Under the pieces are notes generated by a model. That model did not search any database, was not told the DNA's origin, and saw only the letters and a program-made list of their open reading frames with translations. A DNA stretch of 11,920 nucleotides from Candidatus Kuenenbacteria bacterium (GTDB lineage Bacteria; Patescibacteriota; Patescibacteriia; UBA2591; PGYQ01). The DNA lies in NCBI GenBank assembly GCA_016209005.1, contig JACQWZ010000087.1, positions 1-11,920 of the forward strand, in the 5' to 3' direction. Shown here in pieces: positions 1-5,607 of this stretch; position 1 is the stretch's first letter, and each line of letters begins with the position of its first letter. The translations under genes were made by a program, and so were the position numbers.

Positions 1-135
1 CTCGATATTTAGGTTTATCGAAAAGCTAATTTACTATAGACATAGATTTAACTTTAAAATCACGCTAAAACAGCCTGATTCTGGTTTATTATTTATATTT
101 TTATCTCATTTTATTATAAATGTGCGTAAGTCCTG
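1..135 (+). mobile_element. Right end of an insertion-sequence-like element, possibly the autonomous partner of the MITEs
   Basis: The segment ends in TGCGTAAGTCCTG (123-135), the same 13-bp terminal inverted repeat that ends the 116-bp MITEs here, but the bases before it are not MITE sequence. Reading frame 2 is open from base 2 to a TGA at 134-136 (44 codons, ending ...INVRKS). The last codons and the T and G of the stop lie in the repeat, and the first flanking base supplies the A. Many compact IS elements run a transposase gene to their very end, so this may be a transposase C-terminus. The fragment is too short for me to name a family, and the rest lies outside the window. Confidence 0.5.
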
Positions 136-136
136 A
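2..136 (+). CDS. Possible transposase C-terminal fragment, 5' end outside window
   Basis: An open frame of 44 codons enters from the left edge and stops at a TGA formed by the element end plus one flanking base. The peptide is basic in its first half (FRFIEKLIYYRHRFNFK) and hydrophobic toward its end, as seen in the last helices of several DDE transposases. I do not recognise a specific family. In DNA this AT-rich, 44 open codons can arise by chance. The main support is that the frame ends exactly at the element's end. Confidence 0.3.
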   Translation, partial: SIFRFIEKLIYYRHRFNFKITLKQPDSGLLFIFLSHFIINVRKS

Positions 137-379
137 AATTACAAATTCAAAATTATAAACAAATTAAATAAATTATTTTGAATTTTGAACATTTGAATTT
201 TGGATTTATTTGGGATTTGGTGCTTTGGATTTTGAATTTACTTTGAATTTTATAATTCAAAGTATTTGGCTATATTTAACTAAATAATACTCTTTATAAA
301 AATTTTTGTCAATTAGTTTATTTTTATTTATTTTCTTTTAACTTAGCCAAAAAATCAATAAATTTAAAAAAATATTTTT
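137..379. other. Gene-free AT-rich spacer with iterated words
   Basis: No gene is visible. From 140 to about 270 the sequence is built of near-repeats of words such as TTGAATTTTG, ATTTGAATTTTGGATTT and TTTGGATTTTGAATTT, with complementary AAATTCAAAATT at its left, so the block can fold on itself imperfectly. Similar blocks occur at about 1090-1240 and 4780-4912. From 270 to 379 it is plain A/T sequence leading into the DnaA-box region. Confidence 0.55.
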
Positions 380-464
380 TATATTATTTTTTTATAAAAA
401 TTGTTATATTTTTATTACTACTTATCCACATAGTTATCCACAGAACTGTTCTAAGTTATCCACA
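380..464. other. oriC: Candidate replication origin: AT-rich unwinding region plus three perfect DnaA boxes
   Basis: Three exact copies of the DnaA box TTATCCACA lie in the same orientation at 422-430, 434-442 and 456-464 (start-to-start 12 and 22 bp). The 60 bp on their left are almost pure A/T. Read on the minus strand from the first box, TGTGGATAA is followed by G and then TAG-TAA-TAA-AAA-TAT. This matches the DnaA-trio pattern that lies next to a DnaA box in basal bacterial unwinding elements. I see no other perfect box in the window. No dnaA, dnaN or rpmH is visible here, so this could be the chromosomal origin, part of it, or a DnaA-titration or regulatory site. Confidence 0.5.
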
Positions 465-516
465 TGAATTTAAAAAAATAATTATTCAAAATTTATGTAA
501 ATTTTTATTAAAAATT

Positions 517-974
517 TTACCGATTATCGCCATTTCCTTGAAGCGCGTTTCTTTTTAAACGAGAATTTAATTTTTTAATATTAGGACTTACGCAGTTTAA
601 TTAAAAAATGGCTAAAGTTAGCGAAAATTGAATTTTTGTTAATTTTTTATTTTTGGCTAATATTAGCCAAATGCACATTAATAGTGCGTAAGTCCTGAAT
701 ATTTAATATTTAAAGAAGCGATTTTTTCTAAAGGAATTTTTAATTCGGTGGCTAATTGACTTAAATACCATAAAACATTGCCAAGTTCTTTAGCTAATTC
801 TTCTCTGTCTTTTTGATCTATCTTGCTATTTTTATCTCTTATTGTCTTTTTAATTTTTTCAGCAACTTCTCCGGCTTCGCCTACTAATCCCAAAGTTGGA
901 TAAATAAAATTAGCGCCTTTTTGAGGATAAATTGCTGTTTTCTTTGAAATTTTTTGATATTCATTAAAAATCAT
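517..974 (-). pseudogene. MazG-like nucleotide pyrophosphohydrolase, 3' part split by a MITE
   Basis: From the ATG at 972-974 the frame reads 91 MazG-like residues (GEAGEVAEK, residues 32-40; ELAKELGNVLWY, 59-70), then runs into the MITE at 582-697 and ends with MITE-coded SGLTHY and a stop. The family's usual C-terminus is present beyond the MITE in another frame: ...KKLNSRLKRNALQGNGDNR then TAA (517-519). Restoring it needs removal of the 116-bp MITE, its 5-bp target duplication and one copy of a 7-bp tandem duplication (AATATTT at 698-704 and 705-711). The conserved metal-binding Asp of ELGD is Asn here (residue 66), a second sign of lost function. MazG-like enzymes hydrolyse NTPs to NMP and pyrophosphate, mostly as house-cleaning. 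The gene starts 10 bp downstream of tRNA-Trp and may share its transcript. Confidence 0.85.
582..697 (+). mobile_element. MITE copy 1 (full length, 116 bp), inside the mazG-like gene
   Basis: The right end is TGCGTAAGTCCTG. The left end is TAGGACTTACGCA, with T in place of the first C. AATAT flanks both sides (577-581 and 698-702). It belongs to the subtype with the symmetric AAGTCCTG right end and TTTTTGGCTAATATTAGCC inside. It provides the last six codons and the stop of the truncated mazG-like frame. Confidence 0.93.
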
Positions 975-984
975 ATTTTAAATT

Positions 985-1060
985 TGGCACGGGCACCAGG
1001 ACTTGAACCTGGAACCTCTGGTTTTGGAGACCAGCGCTCTACCAATTGAGCTATACCCGC
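985..1060 (-). tRNA. tRNA-Trp (anticodon CCA), CCA end encoded
   Basis: On the minus strand the 73-nt body starts GCGGGTATAGCTC and folds into a normal cloverleaf. The acceptor stem is GCGGGTA with TGCCCGT (one G-T pair at the tip and one inside). The D arm contains GGTAGAGC. The anticodon stem-loop is CTGGT-CTCCAAA-ACCAG, with U33 and anticodon CCA, reading UGG. The T arm is CCAGG-TTCAAGT-CCTGG. The discriminator is G, as is usual for bacterial tRNA-Trp, and CCA is encoded directly after it (985-987). The mazG-like gene starts 10 bp downstream. Confidence 0.96.
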
Positions 1061-1240
1061 AAAAACACGAAAACACAAAAACAAAAACAAATTAACCTAA
1101 ATGATTATAAACTCTAAATCCAAAATCCTAAATCCTAAATAAATTCAAATGACCAAAATCCAAAATCCAAAACAAATACTAAATTTAATTATTTTGAATT
1201 TAATTATTTGAATTTTGTATTTGTTTAGAATTTAGAATTT
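1061..1240. repeat. Spacer built from iterated short words
   Basis: Two word families lie side by side. At 1061-1091 there are repeats of AAAACACGAAAACACAAAAA. At about 1100-1240 there are runs such as CTAAATCCAAAATCCTAAA and ACCAAAATCCAAAATCCA, followed by their near complements (TTGAATTT, TTTAGAATTTAGAATTT). No gene or clear RNA is visible. The left block directly abuts the 5' end of tRNA-Trp. Confidence 0.6.
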
Positions 1241-1356
1241 CAGGACTTACGCACTATTAATGTGCATTTGGCTAATATTAGCCAAAAATAAAAAATTAAC
1301 AAAAATTCAATTTTCGCTAACTTTAGCCATTTTTTGATTAAACTGCGTAAGTCCTG
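1241..1356 (-). mobile_element. MITE copy 2 (full length, 116 bp)
   Basis: It has perfect 13-bp inverted ends, CAGGACTTACGCA and TGCGTAAGTCCTG, in the orientation opposite to copy 1. The left flank is AATTT (1236-1240). The matching AATTT on the right lies at 1442-1446, beyond the partial copy that follows, so copies 2 and 3 form one insertion unit. The internal palindrome TTGGCTAATATTAGCCAA is intact. Confidence 0.93.
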
Positions 1357-1358
1357 AA

Positions 1359-1441
1359 AATATTAGCCAAAAATAAAAAATTAACAAAAATTCAATTTTC
1401 GCTAACTTTAGCCATTTTTTGATTAAACTGCGTAAGTCCTG
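1359..1441 (-). mobile_element. Partial MITE copy 3, a tandem duplicate of copy 2
   Basis: The 83 bp from 1359 to 1441 repeat 1274-1356 of copy 2, with a period of 85 bp and two A bases between. The outer end that should carry CAGGACTTACGCACTATT is missing, and the other end TGCGTAAGTCCTG is kept. The right flank AATTT pairs with the left flank of copy 2. The simplest reading is an internal tandem duplication of one inserted MITE. Confidence 0.88.
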
Positions 1442-1481
1442 AATTTAGGTTAATTAGGGTAATGAGAAATTAAAATTAATT

Positions 1482-1590
1482 TTATACTCCACCGGCTAAA
1501 CGAGCGTGTGATCCTTTCTGGCGGACAAAAAAGAAGCCCTTTTAGCGAAGGACTCTCAATATCAAACTTTAGCAGAATTGGTTTAGGTAT
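1482..1590 (-). pseudogene. hicA: Decayed HicA toxin remnant
   Basis: Overlapping the end of hicB, the minus strand still shows a HicA pattern. It begins IPKPILLKF, with ATA where a start codon would be. After a one-base frame change it continues ILRVLR-stop-KGFFFVRQKGSHARLAGGV and then stops at 1482-1484. GSH holds the histidine at the heart of HicA mRNA interferases. The damage consists of no start codon, one frame change, an internal TAA, and loss of roughly the last 25 residues, which would pack the C-terminal strand and helix. No functional toxin can be made from this copy. This was worked out by eye and depends on the GFFFVRQKGSHARL stretch, which I consider distinctive. Confidence 0.75.
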
Positions 1591-1801
1591 ATTTAAAAGT
1601 AAGTGGGATTAAATCCGGTTGCTCCACCTTGTTAATTTTAGAAACAGGCATATCTTCTAAATGTAATTCCAACGCTTCTTGCAAACTTTCTAAGGCTTCT
1701 TTTTTGGTATCGCCAAAACTAGAAACCGCGGTATTTAAATTCCATGCCACAAAATATTTGCCCTCTTTCCAAACTACATTTTTTAAATCAATTTTATACA
1801 T
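1583..1801 (-). CDS. hicB: HicB-family antitoxin, orphaned
   Basis: This 72-residue protein begins MYKIDLKNVVWKEGKYFVAW and continues with VSSFGDTKKEALESLQEALELHLED. This is the HicB partial-RNase-H-fold pattern: a strand with WKEG, a G-x-T-K-K-E-A turn, then a long helix. Family members neutralise the HicA mRNA interferase by binding it, and many have a DNA-binding tail for autoregulation. No such tail is evident here, so this is the short HicB form. The hicA frame that overlaps its 3' end is degenerate, so the antitoxin is probably a survivor of a decayed module, or acts against a HicA encoded elsewhere. The leader (AAAACATAAGCAAAATATT then ATG) has no Shine-Dalgarno sequence. Confidence 0.82.
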   Translation of the reverse strand: MYKIDLKNVVWKEGKYFVAWNLNTAVSSFGDTKKEALESLQEALELHLEDMPVSKINKVEQPDLIPLTFKYT

Positions 1802-1887
1802 AATATTTTGCTTATGTTTTTATTTTACTAAAAAAGAAAAAATAAGTCAAAAAAAAATCAAAATACAAAAATCAAAAATTAAAAAAT

Positions 1888-2003
1888 CAGGACTTACGCA
1901 GTTTAATCAAAAAATGGCTAAAGTTAGCGAAAATTGAATTTTTGTTAATTTTTCATTTTTAGCTAATATTAGCCAAATGCACATTAATAGTGCGTAACTC
2001 CTG
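1888..2003 (+). mobile_element. MITE copy 4 (full length, 116 bp)
   Basis: The left end is CAGGACTTACGCA and the right end TGCGTAACTCCTG, one mismatch from a perfect inverted repeat. Target duplications AAAAT lie at 1883-1887 and 2004-2008. It is identical over all 116 bp to the copies at 8262-8377 and (reversed) 7333-7448. It lies upstream of hicB and downstream of the second mazG-like gene. Confidence 0.95.
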
Positions 2004-2024
2004 AAAATACTAAAAACTGAATTT

Positions 2025-2044
2025 TTACGAGGTTCTTACGAGGT
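2025..2044. repeat. Short direct repeat TTACGAGGT, period 11
   Basis: TTACGAGGT occurs at 2025-2033 and 2036-2044, separated by TC, and is followed by CGAGCCTC, which can pair with the second GAGG. It lies just beyond the right flank of MITE copy 4 and before the 3' end of the second mazG-like gene. The function is unknown. It is one of several short tandem duplications in the window. Confidence 0.5.
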
Positions 2045-2071
2045 CGAGCCTCATATAAGATTCCATAAATT

Positions 2072-2384
2072 TTATTTTTCTTTATTAATCCATTTTTTAT
2101 CAATTGCTTCTTCTAGATCAATTTCTAACTAATAAATGAGCATTAACTATGGCCACACCAATAATATCTGCTAATTCTTTTGCTAATTCATTTTTTGAAA
2201 TTTTCTCTGATACATGTTTTTCTGGGCGACTTTTCTTTCGATGGACTAAAATTGCTTGAGCAAATTCTCCAACTTCCTCATATAATTTCAACAAAGCAAA
2301 ATCCTCATCTATTTGCACATTATACTTTTTGCCATAGTTAATAGCATTTTCTACTATTTTATTTTGTAAATCTTTAAAATCCAT
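2072..2384 (-). pseudogene. MazG-like nucleotide pyrophosphohydrolase, frameshifted by a 4-bp duplication
   Basis: The frame from the ATG at 2382-2384 gives 88 residues with an all-alpha NTP pyrophosphatase core: YEEVGE (E36, E37, E40) and ELAKELAD (E70, D73), the acidic residues that bind magnesium. It then stops after NAHLLVRN. The missing tail is present one frame over: ...EIDLEEAIDKKWINKEK then TAA at 2072-2074. Removing one of two adjacent CTAA units (2125-2132 on the plus strand) joins the halves as NAHLLEIDLEEAIDKKW. The catalytic core is intact, so the shortened protein might keep some activity. The damage is a short tandem duplication, the same kind of lesion as in the other mazG-like gene. 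A sequencing error is possible but would need four bases. Confidence 0.82.
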
Positions 2385-2412
2385 AAAAGAAATAAAAAAA
2401 TAAATTTTCTAC

Positions 2413-2432
2413 AATCCGCCAGCTGGCGGATT
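2413..2432. repeat. Perfect 20-bp palindrome, possible terminator
   Basis: AATCCGCCAGCTGGCGGATT is its own reverse complement and far more GC-rich than its surroundings. It lies 61 bp after the stop of the large membrane protein gene and 28 bp before the second mazG-like start, both read on the minus strand, so it could end the first transcript. Related words occur inside two coding regions: TCCGCCAGCTGACGGA at 3238-3253 and TCCGCTGGATGGCGGA at 5711-5726. It may therefore be a dispersed palindromic repeat rather than a dedicated terminator. Confidence 0.6.
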
Positions 2433-2493
2433 AATATTTAAATTTTAAATTATTCAGTGTTTTTTTGTTTTATTGTTTTTGTGTTTTTATGTT

Positions 2494-4707
2494 TTAGTAT
2501 TCAGCCTTCAACTCATAAACTTTATTATCAGCGAGAATATAAAATTTATTTTTTTGTTCATCAACAACAAAATTTTTCAAATGAATAAATTTTTCAGAAG
2601 TATATTGTTTTTGAACTTTGCCTTGCTTATCAAGAATTATCAATCTTTTGGTTTCTGGATCTAAAATATAAATATATTTAGAATTAAAACTTGTCCAAAT
2701 TTTAGTTGGATTTTTTAAAGCCAATTCAAGATTTTTTAAAACAAATTCTTGTTTTTTGCCTTGAATAAATTTCAAAACTTCTCCATTAGATTTTAAAACA
2801 TAAACAGCGCCATCAATTGCCATTGAAACTCCTTCATTTAAATTAACTTGCTCATCTTTAAGCCAATTATTTTTTTCTCCAAAATTAGTTTGCGCTGGAT
2901 AATATTTATAAATTTGATTATTTCCTGAATCAAGCAAGTAAATTTTTTGAGAATAAACAACAAAATCTTCAATTTTTTTGGTTTCAATGGGCAATTTAAG
3001 AGCTATGGATTCTAAATTTTTATTTAAAATATTAAATTTAACTATTTCATTTCCATTAGCGCTAGAAAATAAAATAGAATTTTTATCATACGGTTTTGCG
3101 TTCTCAAATAATTTATTGTCTTGTAAATCCTTAAAAACAGAGAAAATCTTTTTTTCTTTAAAATCAAATTTAAAAATTGAATTATCTTGATTGTAAAAAT
3201 AAAGTTGCTGATTTAAAAAAACTAAATTAAAATTTTCTCCGCCAGCTGACGGATTAGAATTTAAAAGATTCAAATCTGTTATCATTAAAGGGTTTTCAAG
3301 AACAGTAATATTTCTTAATTGATTGAGTTGAATCTCTGTTTCTTTTTGAATTTTTTGAAGTCTTGCCAAGTTTTCAGGGGAATCTTTTGATAATTTTTCA
3401 GATAATTTTAAAATTTCTTCTAAGGTTTTCCCGGCCTTTTTTTCATCTTTATAAATTAAAGCCGCGCCAACAACGTTTTGTTTATTTTCTATTTTTTCAA
3501 GCAATTGCTTATTTTCTTTAATTTGATTGTCTTTAGTTTGTTTTCTAGCTAACCAAATAACGCTGTACACCAAAAACAAAGCCAAAATTAAAGCAGCAAT
3601 AAATAATATTTTGCTTAAACGAGAGAATGATTTAAATTTATCCAGCGCCTTCCAAAATGCCCCATCGCGATTTACCGCTGGGATGAATGGATTAATATGG
3701 TCTTTCTGCGGGGCGCGATACCTTGTCAGAAAGGCGCTGGATAAATTGAACCATTTTTTTTGAACTTTTAATAAATTTGAGACAAATGAAGGTTTAAGAA
3801 CTTTATCTGTTTTTTTTCTTTGATTAGCTAACTCAAATAAAGAATTGTTAGTCGGGATTAATTTTGCCTCGGTTTTTTTATAATTATTTTTAATTATTAC
3901 TCCGGTTAAAATACTTTTTGCGTTTGAAATGCTTAAAAGATTTTGAAATTTTGAAATAGCCGAATTAACTTCCCAATCATTGATAATTCTTTTTATTTTT
4001 TCTGAAGAAATAAAATCAAAAATTCCAGAAGAAGTAAAAAAAATATTATCATTAACGCTGATCGAACCATTGGTAATTGAAGAAAATAATTTTAAAGGAT
4101 TAACGGGAATATTATTTGCTCTAACTTTTTCAATAATATCAATGATTCTGTCTTCATGAATTAAAAAAGCTGAGAAAAGCGATCCAATTTGAGCAAAATA
4201 AATTGATTCATTTTTTACTATTACCACAAGGATGTTTATTTTTTTAAACCAATTATTTTGACTAATTCTTATAATTTTAGCAAATTCTTGATTGGCTTTT
4301 TGCAATATCGTTTCAAAAATTTCTTCAATATTTAAATTTTCTTTATTTACCCCATTAGAAAATCCCGCTCCTTGGGGGGATAAATATAGTCCCGCTTTTT
4401 TATTTTCAGAAAAAATGAGGTCTAAAGCCCCGTCTTTTCTAACGGGGTGAACGTCTGAACGATAATAATTAATTTGCATTTCTTTAATTATTCGCTCAAT
4501 AATTTCTTTTTGCGATGTTTTAGAAGAAAAATCAGAAAGAGCGGTTAAAACTATTAATTGGCCTAATTTTTTTTCTCGTTCATTTGAGGGTTCAACAATA
4601 TAAACATTCCCCCATGTTTCAGTTAATTTAGGATCATTAATTAAAAAGCTGGCGATTTGGATATTATTTTTAAAATTTTTTTTTGAATTATTAAACATAA
4701 AAATCAA
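2494..4707 (-). CDS. Membrane-anchored pseudo-PP2C phosphatase with coiled coil and propeller-like C-terminus
   Basis: This is a 737-residue protein. Residues 1-300 look like a PPM/PP2C fold: a strand pair VVIVKNESIYFAQIGSLFSAFL (about 163-184) and NIFFTSSGIFDFISSEKI (about 220-237). These match the usual GDSR and SDG motifs, but the metal-binding Asp residues are gone (GSLF, SSG) and no DGMGG motif is present, so it is probably catalytically dead. A single transmembrane helix lies at about 367-387 (ILFIAALILALFLVYSVIWL). A charged coiled-coil stretch follows to about 470. The rest (about 480-737) has repeated hydrophobic strands such as KIYLLDSGNNQIYKY, AVYVLKSNGEVLKF and YIYILDPETKRLIIL, like NHL/PQQ-type propeller blades. 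The predicted topology is phosphatase-like domain inside, propeller outside. Two palindromic inserts are read through in frame (residues about 87-120 and 321-358). The last codons lie in a word-repeat spacer. A sensor or scaffold role is inference. Confidence 0.7.
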   Translation of the reverse strand: MIFMFNNSKKNFKNNIQIASFLINDPKLTETWGNVYIVEPSNEREKKLGQLIVLTALSDFSSKTSQKEIIERIIKEMQINYYRSDVHPVRKDGALDLIFSENKKAGLYLSPQGAGFSNGVNKENLNIEEIFETILQKANQEFAKIIRISQNNWFKKINILVVIVKNESIYFAQIGSLFSAFLIHEDRIIDIIEKVRANNIPVNPLKLFSSITNGSISVNDNIFFTSSGIFDFISSEKIKRIINDWEVNSAISKFQNLLSISNAKSILTGVIIKNNYKKTEAKLIPTNNSLFELANQRKKTDKVLKPSFVSNLLKVQKKWFNLSSAFLTRYRAPQKDHINPFIPAVNRDGAFWKALDKFKSFSRLSKILFIAALILALFLVYSVIWLARKQTKDNQIKENKQLLEKIENKQNVVGAALIYKDEKKAGKTLEEILKLSEKLSKDSPENLARLQKIQKETEIQLNQLRNITVLENPLMITDLNLLNSNPSAGGENFNLVFLNQQLYFYNQDNSIFKFDFKEKKIFSVFKDLQDNKLFENAKPYDKNSILFSSANGNEIVKFNILNKNLESIALKLPIETKKIEDFVVYSQKIYLLDSGNNQIYKYYPAQTNFGEKNNWLKDEQVNLNEGVSMAIDGAVYVLKSNGEVLKFIQGKKQEFVLKNLELALKNPTKIWTSFNSKYIYILDPETKRLIILDKQGKVQKQYTSEKFIHLKNFVVDEQKNKFYILADNKVYELKAEY
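3635..3747. repeat. RPE-like palindromic insert in coding sequence
   Basis: A perfect 17-bp inverted repeat, AATTTATCCAGCGCCTT at 3635-3651 and AAGGCGCTGGATAAATT at 3731-3747, encloses 79 bp with smaller internal inverted words (CTTTCTG and CAGAAAG). The block is more GC-rich than the gene around it. It is read in frame as about 38 residues (TRYRAPQKDHINPFIPAVNR and neighbours), just before the transmembrane helix of the pseudo-phosphatase, where an extra loop would be tolerated. It resembles in principle the palindromic elements of Rickettsia that insert in frame into genes. Confidence 0.65.
4350..4447. repeat. Second palindromic insert in the pseudo-phosphatase gene
   Basis: CCCCATTAGAAAA at 4350-4362 pairs with TTTTCTAACGGGG at 4435-4447 (12 of 13). 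Within the right part CCCCGT (4428-4433) pairs with ACGGGG (4442-4447) as a hairpin with an 8-base loop. The block is GC-richer than its surroundings. It is read in frame as residues about 87-120, including HPVRKDGALDL and GLYLSPQGAGFSNG, between two helices of the phosphatase-like fold. It is a different sequence from the insert at 3635-3747. Confidence 0.5.
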
Positions 4708-4779
4708 TTAACAATTTTCTTGCTTTTATAAAAAATAGTATTATAATTATAAAACAAATTAAAATATGATGCAATTTAA

Positions 4780-4912
4780 ATAATGACAAATTTCCAATGA
4801 CAAATCAATGTCAAATGACTAAATGTCAAAAATTTTTTATCTAAAAATTATCTTTCATTTTGAAATTTGGATTTTGAATTTTATTAGAAATTAGAAATTA
4901 GAAATTGAAAAT
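4780..4912. repeat. Word-iterated spacer between divergent genes
   Basis: The spacer shows TGACAAATTTCCAATGACAA followed by related units (AATGTCAAATGAC, TAAATGTCAAA), then TGAAATTTGGATTTTGAATT and three units of TTAGAAA (TTAGAAATTAGAAATTAGAA). No gene is visible. The spacer separates the leftward membrane-protein gene (start 4707) from the rightward regulator (start 4950). TATAAT-like boxes near 4740-4752 on the minus strand could serve the former. Confidence 0.5.
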
Positions 4913-4913
4913 T

Positions 4914-4942
4914 GTATAAAATTTATTTGATAAATTTTATAC
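4914..4942. promoter_or_regulatory. Perfect 29-bp inverted repeat, candidate operator of the downstream regulator
   Basis: The 13-bp arms GTATAAAATTTAT and ATAAATTTTATAC are separated by TTG. The repeat ends 7 bp before the ATG of the winged-helix gene and overlaps its likely -10 box TATACT (4938-4943), which would place the transcript start at or within a base or two of the ATG. A dimeric winged-helix protein binding here would block its own promoter. Autoregulation is inference from position and symmetry. An RNA hairpin is unlikely to matter if the transcript starts at the ATG. Confidence 0.6.
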
Positions 4943-4949
4943 TTATTCT

Positions 4950-5513
4950 ATGCTTGAACGATTATTTGGTTCAAAAACTAGAGTTAAATTATTAAGGTTG
5001 TTTTTAACGCAATCTAATTTTTATTATGTGAGAGAATTGGTTCGATTAACTAATAGTCATATTCATTCAATAAGAAGGGAATTAAAAAATTTATTAGAAA
5101 TAGGAATTATAAAAGAAAAAGATCAAGATAGAAAAAAATATTTTAAAGTCAATGAAAATTTTATTCTTTATCCAGAATTAAAAATTTTAATAACAAAATC
5201 AAGAATTCTTTTAAAAGATAAATTAAAAGAAAAATTAGAACGTTTGGGACAAATTCATCTTTTAATTTTAACCGGTTTTTTTGTTGATTTGGCCAACCAA
5301 ACTGATATTTTAATTGTTGGAAAATTAAATAGAAAAAAATTAAAGCGCGTTATTGAATCTTTAGAAAAAGAAATAGAGAAAAAAATTAATTATACAGTAA
5401 TGGGTTTGCAAGAATTTCGTTATCGCTCCGATCTAACAGATAATTTTTTATATAATATTTTAGAAAATAAAAAAATTGTCCTCATAAATAAAATCAAAAA
5501 CATTAAAACATAA
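4950..5513 (+). CDS. Winged-helix DNA-binding protein with degenerate nucleotidyltransferase-like domain
   Basis: This is a 187-residue protein. Residues 1-70 form a winged helix of the ArsR/MarR-like type: LFGSKTRVKLLRLFLTQSNF, then YYVRELVRLTNSHIHSIRRE as helix-turn-helix, then LEIGIIKEKDQDRKKYFKVN as the wing. Residues about 95-187 (IHLLILTGFF, DILIVGKLNRKKLKRVIESL, INYTVMGLQEFRYR, ILENKKIVL) match the strand-helix layout of small nucleotidyltransferase domains but lack the GS...DxD catalytic set, so a binding rather than catalytic role is likely. The start is supported by the promoter/operator 7 bp upstream. The last codons (KIKNIKT) lie in word-repeat sequence. It may be an autoregulated transcription factor; the target genes are unknown. 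Confidence 0.72.
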   Translation: MLERLFGSKTRVKLLRLFLTQSNFYYVRELVRLTNSHIHSIRRELKNLLEIGIIKEKDQDRKKYFKVNENFILYPELKILITKSRILLKDKLKEKLERLGQIHLLILTGFFVDLANQTDILIVGKLNRKKLKRVIESLEKEIEKKINYTVMGLQEFRYRSDLTDNFLYNILENKKIVLINKIKNIKT

Positions 5514-5606
5514 AAACACGAGAACACGAGAACAAAAAAATATAAAAACAATCTGTAAAAGTAACCTGTAACCAGTAACGCATAACGCATAACACATAAC
5601 GCGGAT
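5500..5606. repeat. Iterated words between convergent genes
   Basis: Units of AAAACATAAAAACACGAGAACACGAG (here in shorter pieces: AAAACA, AACACGAG) run from 5500 to 5551 and include the stop of the regulator gene. They are followed by GTAACCTGTAACCAGTAACG and units of CATAACG to 5603. No gene is visible. Confidence 0.6.
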
Positions 5607-5607
5607 A

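Noticed and set aside
1061..1240. Repeat blocks as a CRISPR array
   Set aside because: The units are short, drift in sequence, have no regular spacers, and no cas genes are present.
1629..1937. Plus-strand frame of 102 residues
   Set aside because: It is antisense to hicB and continues into MITE copy 4; its last residues (SGLTQFNQKMAKVSEN) are MITE sequence.
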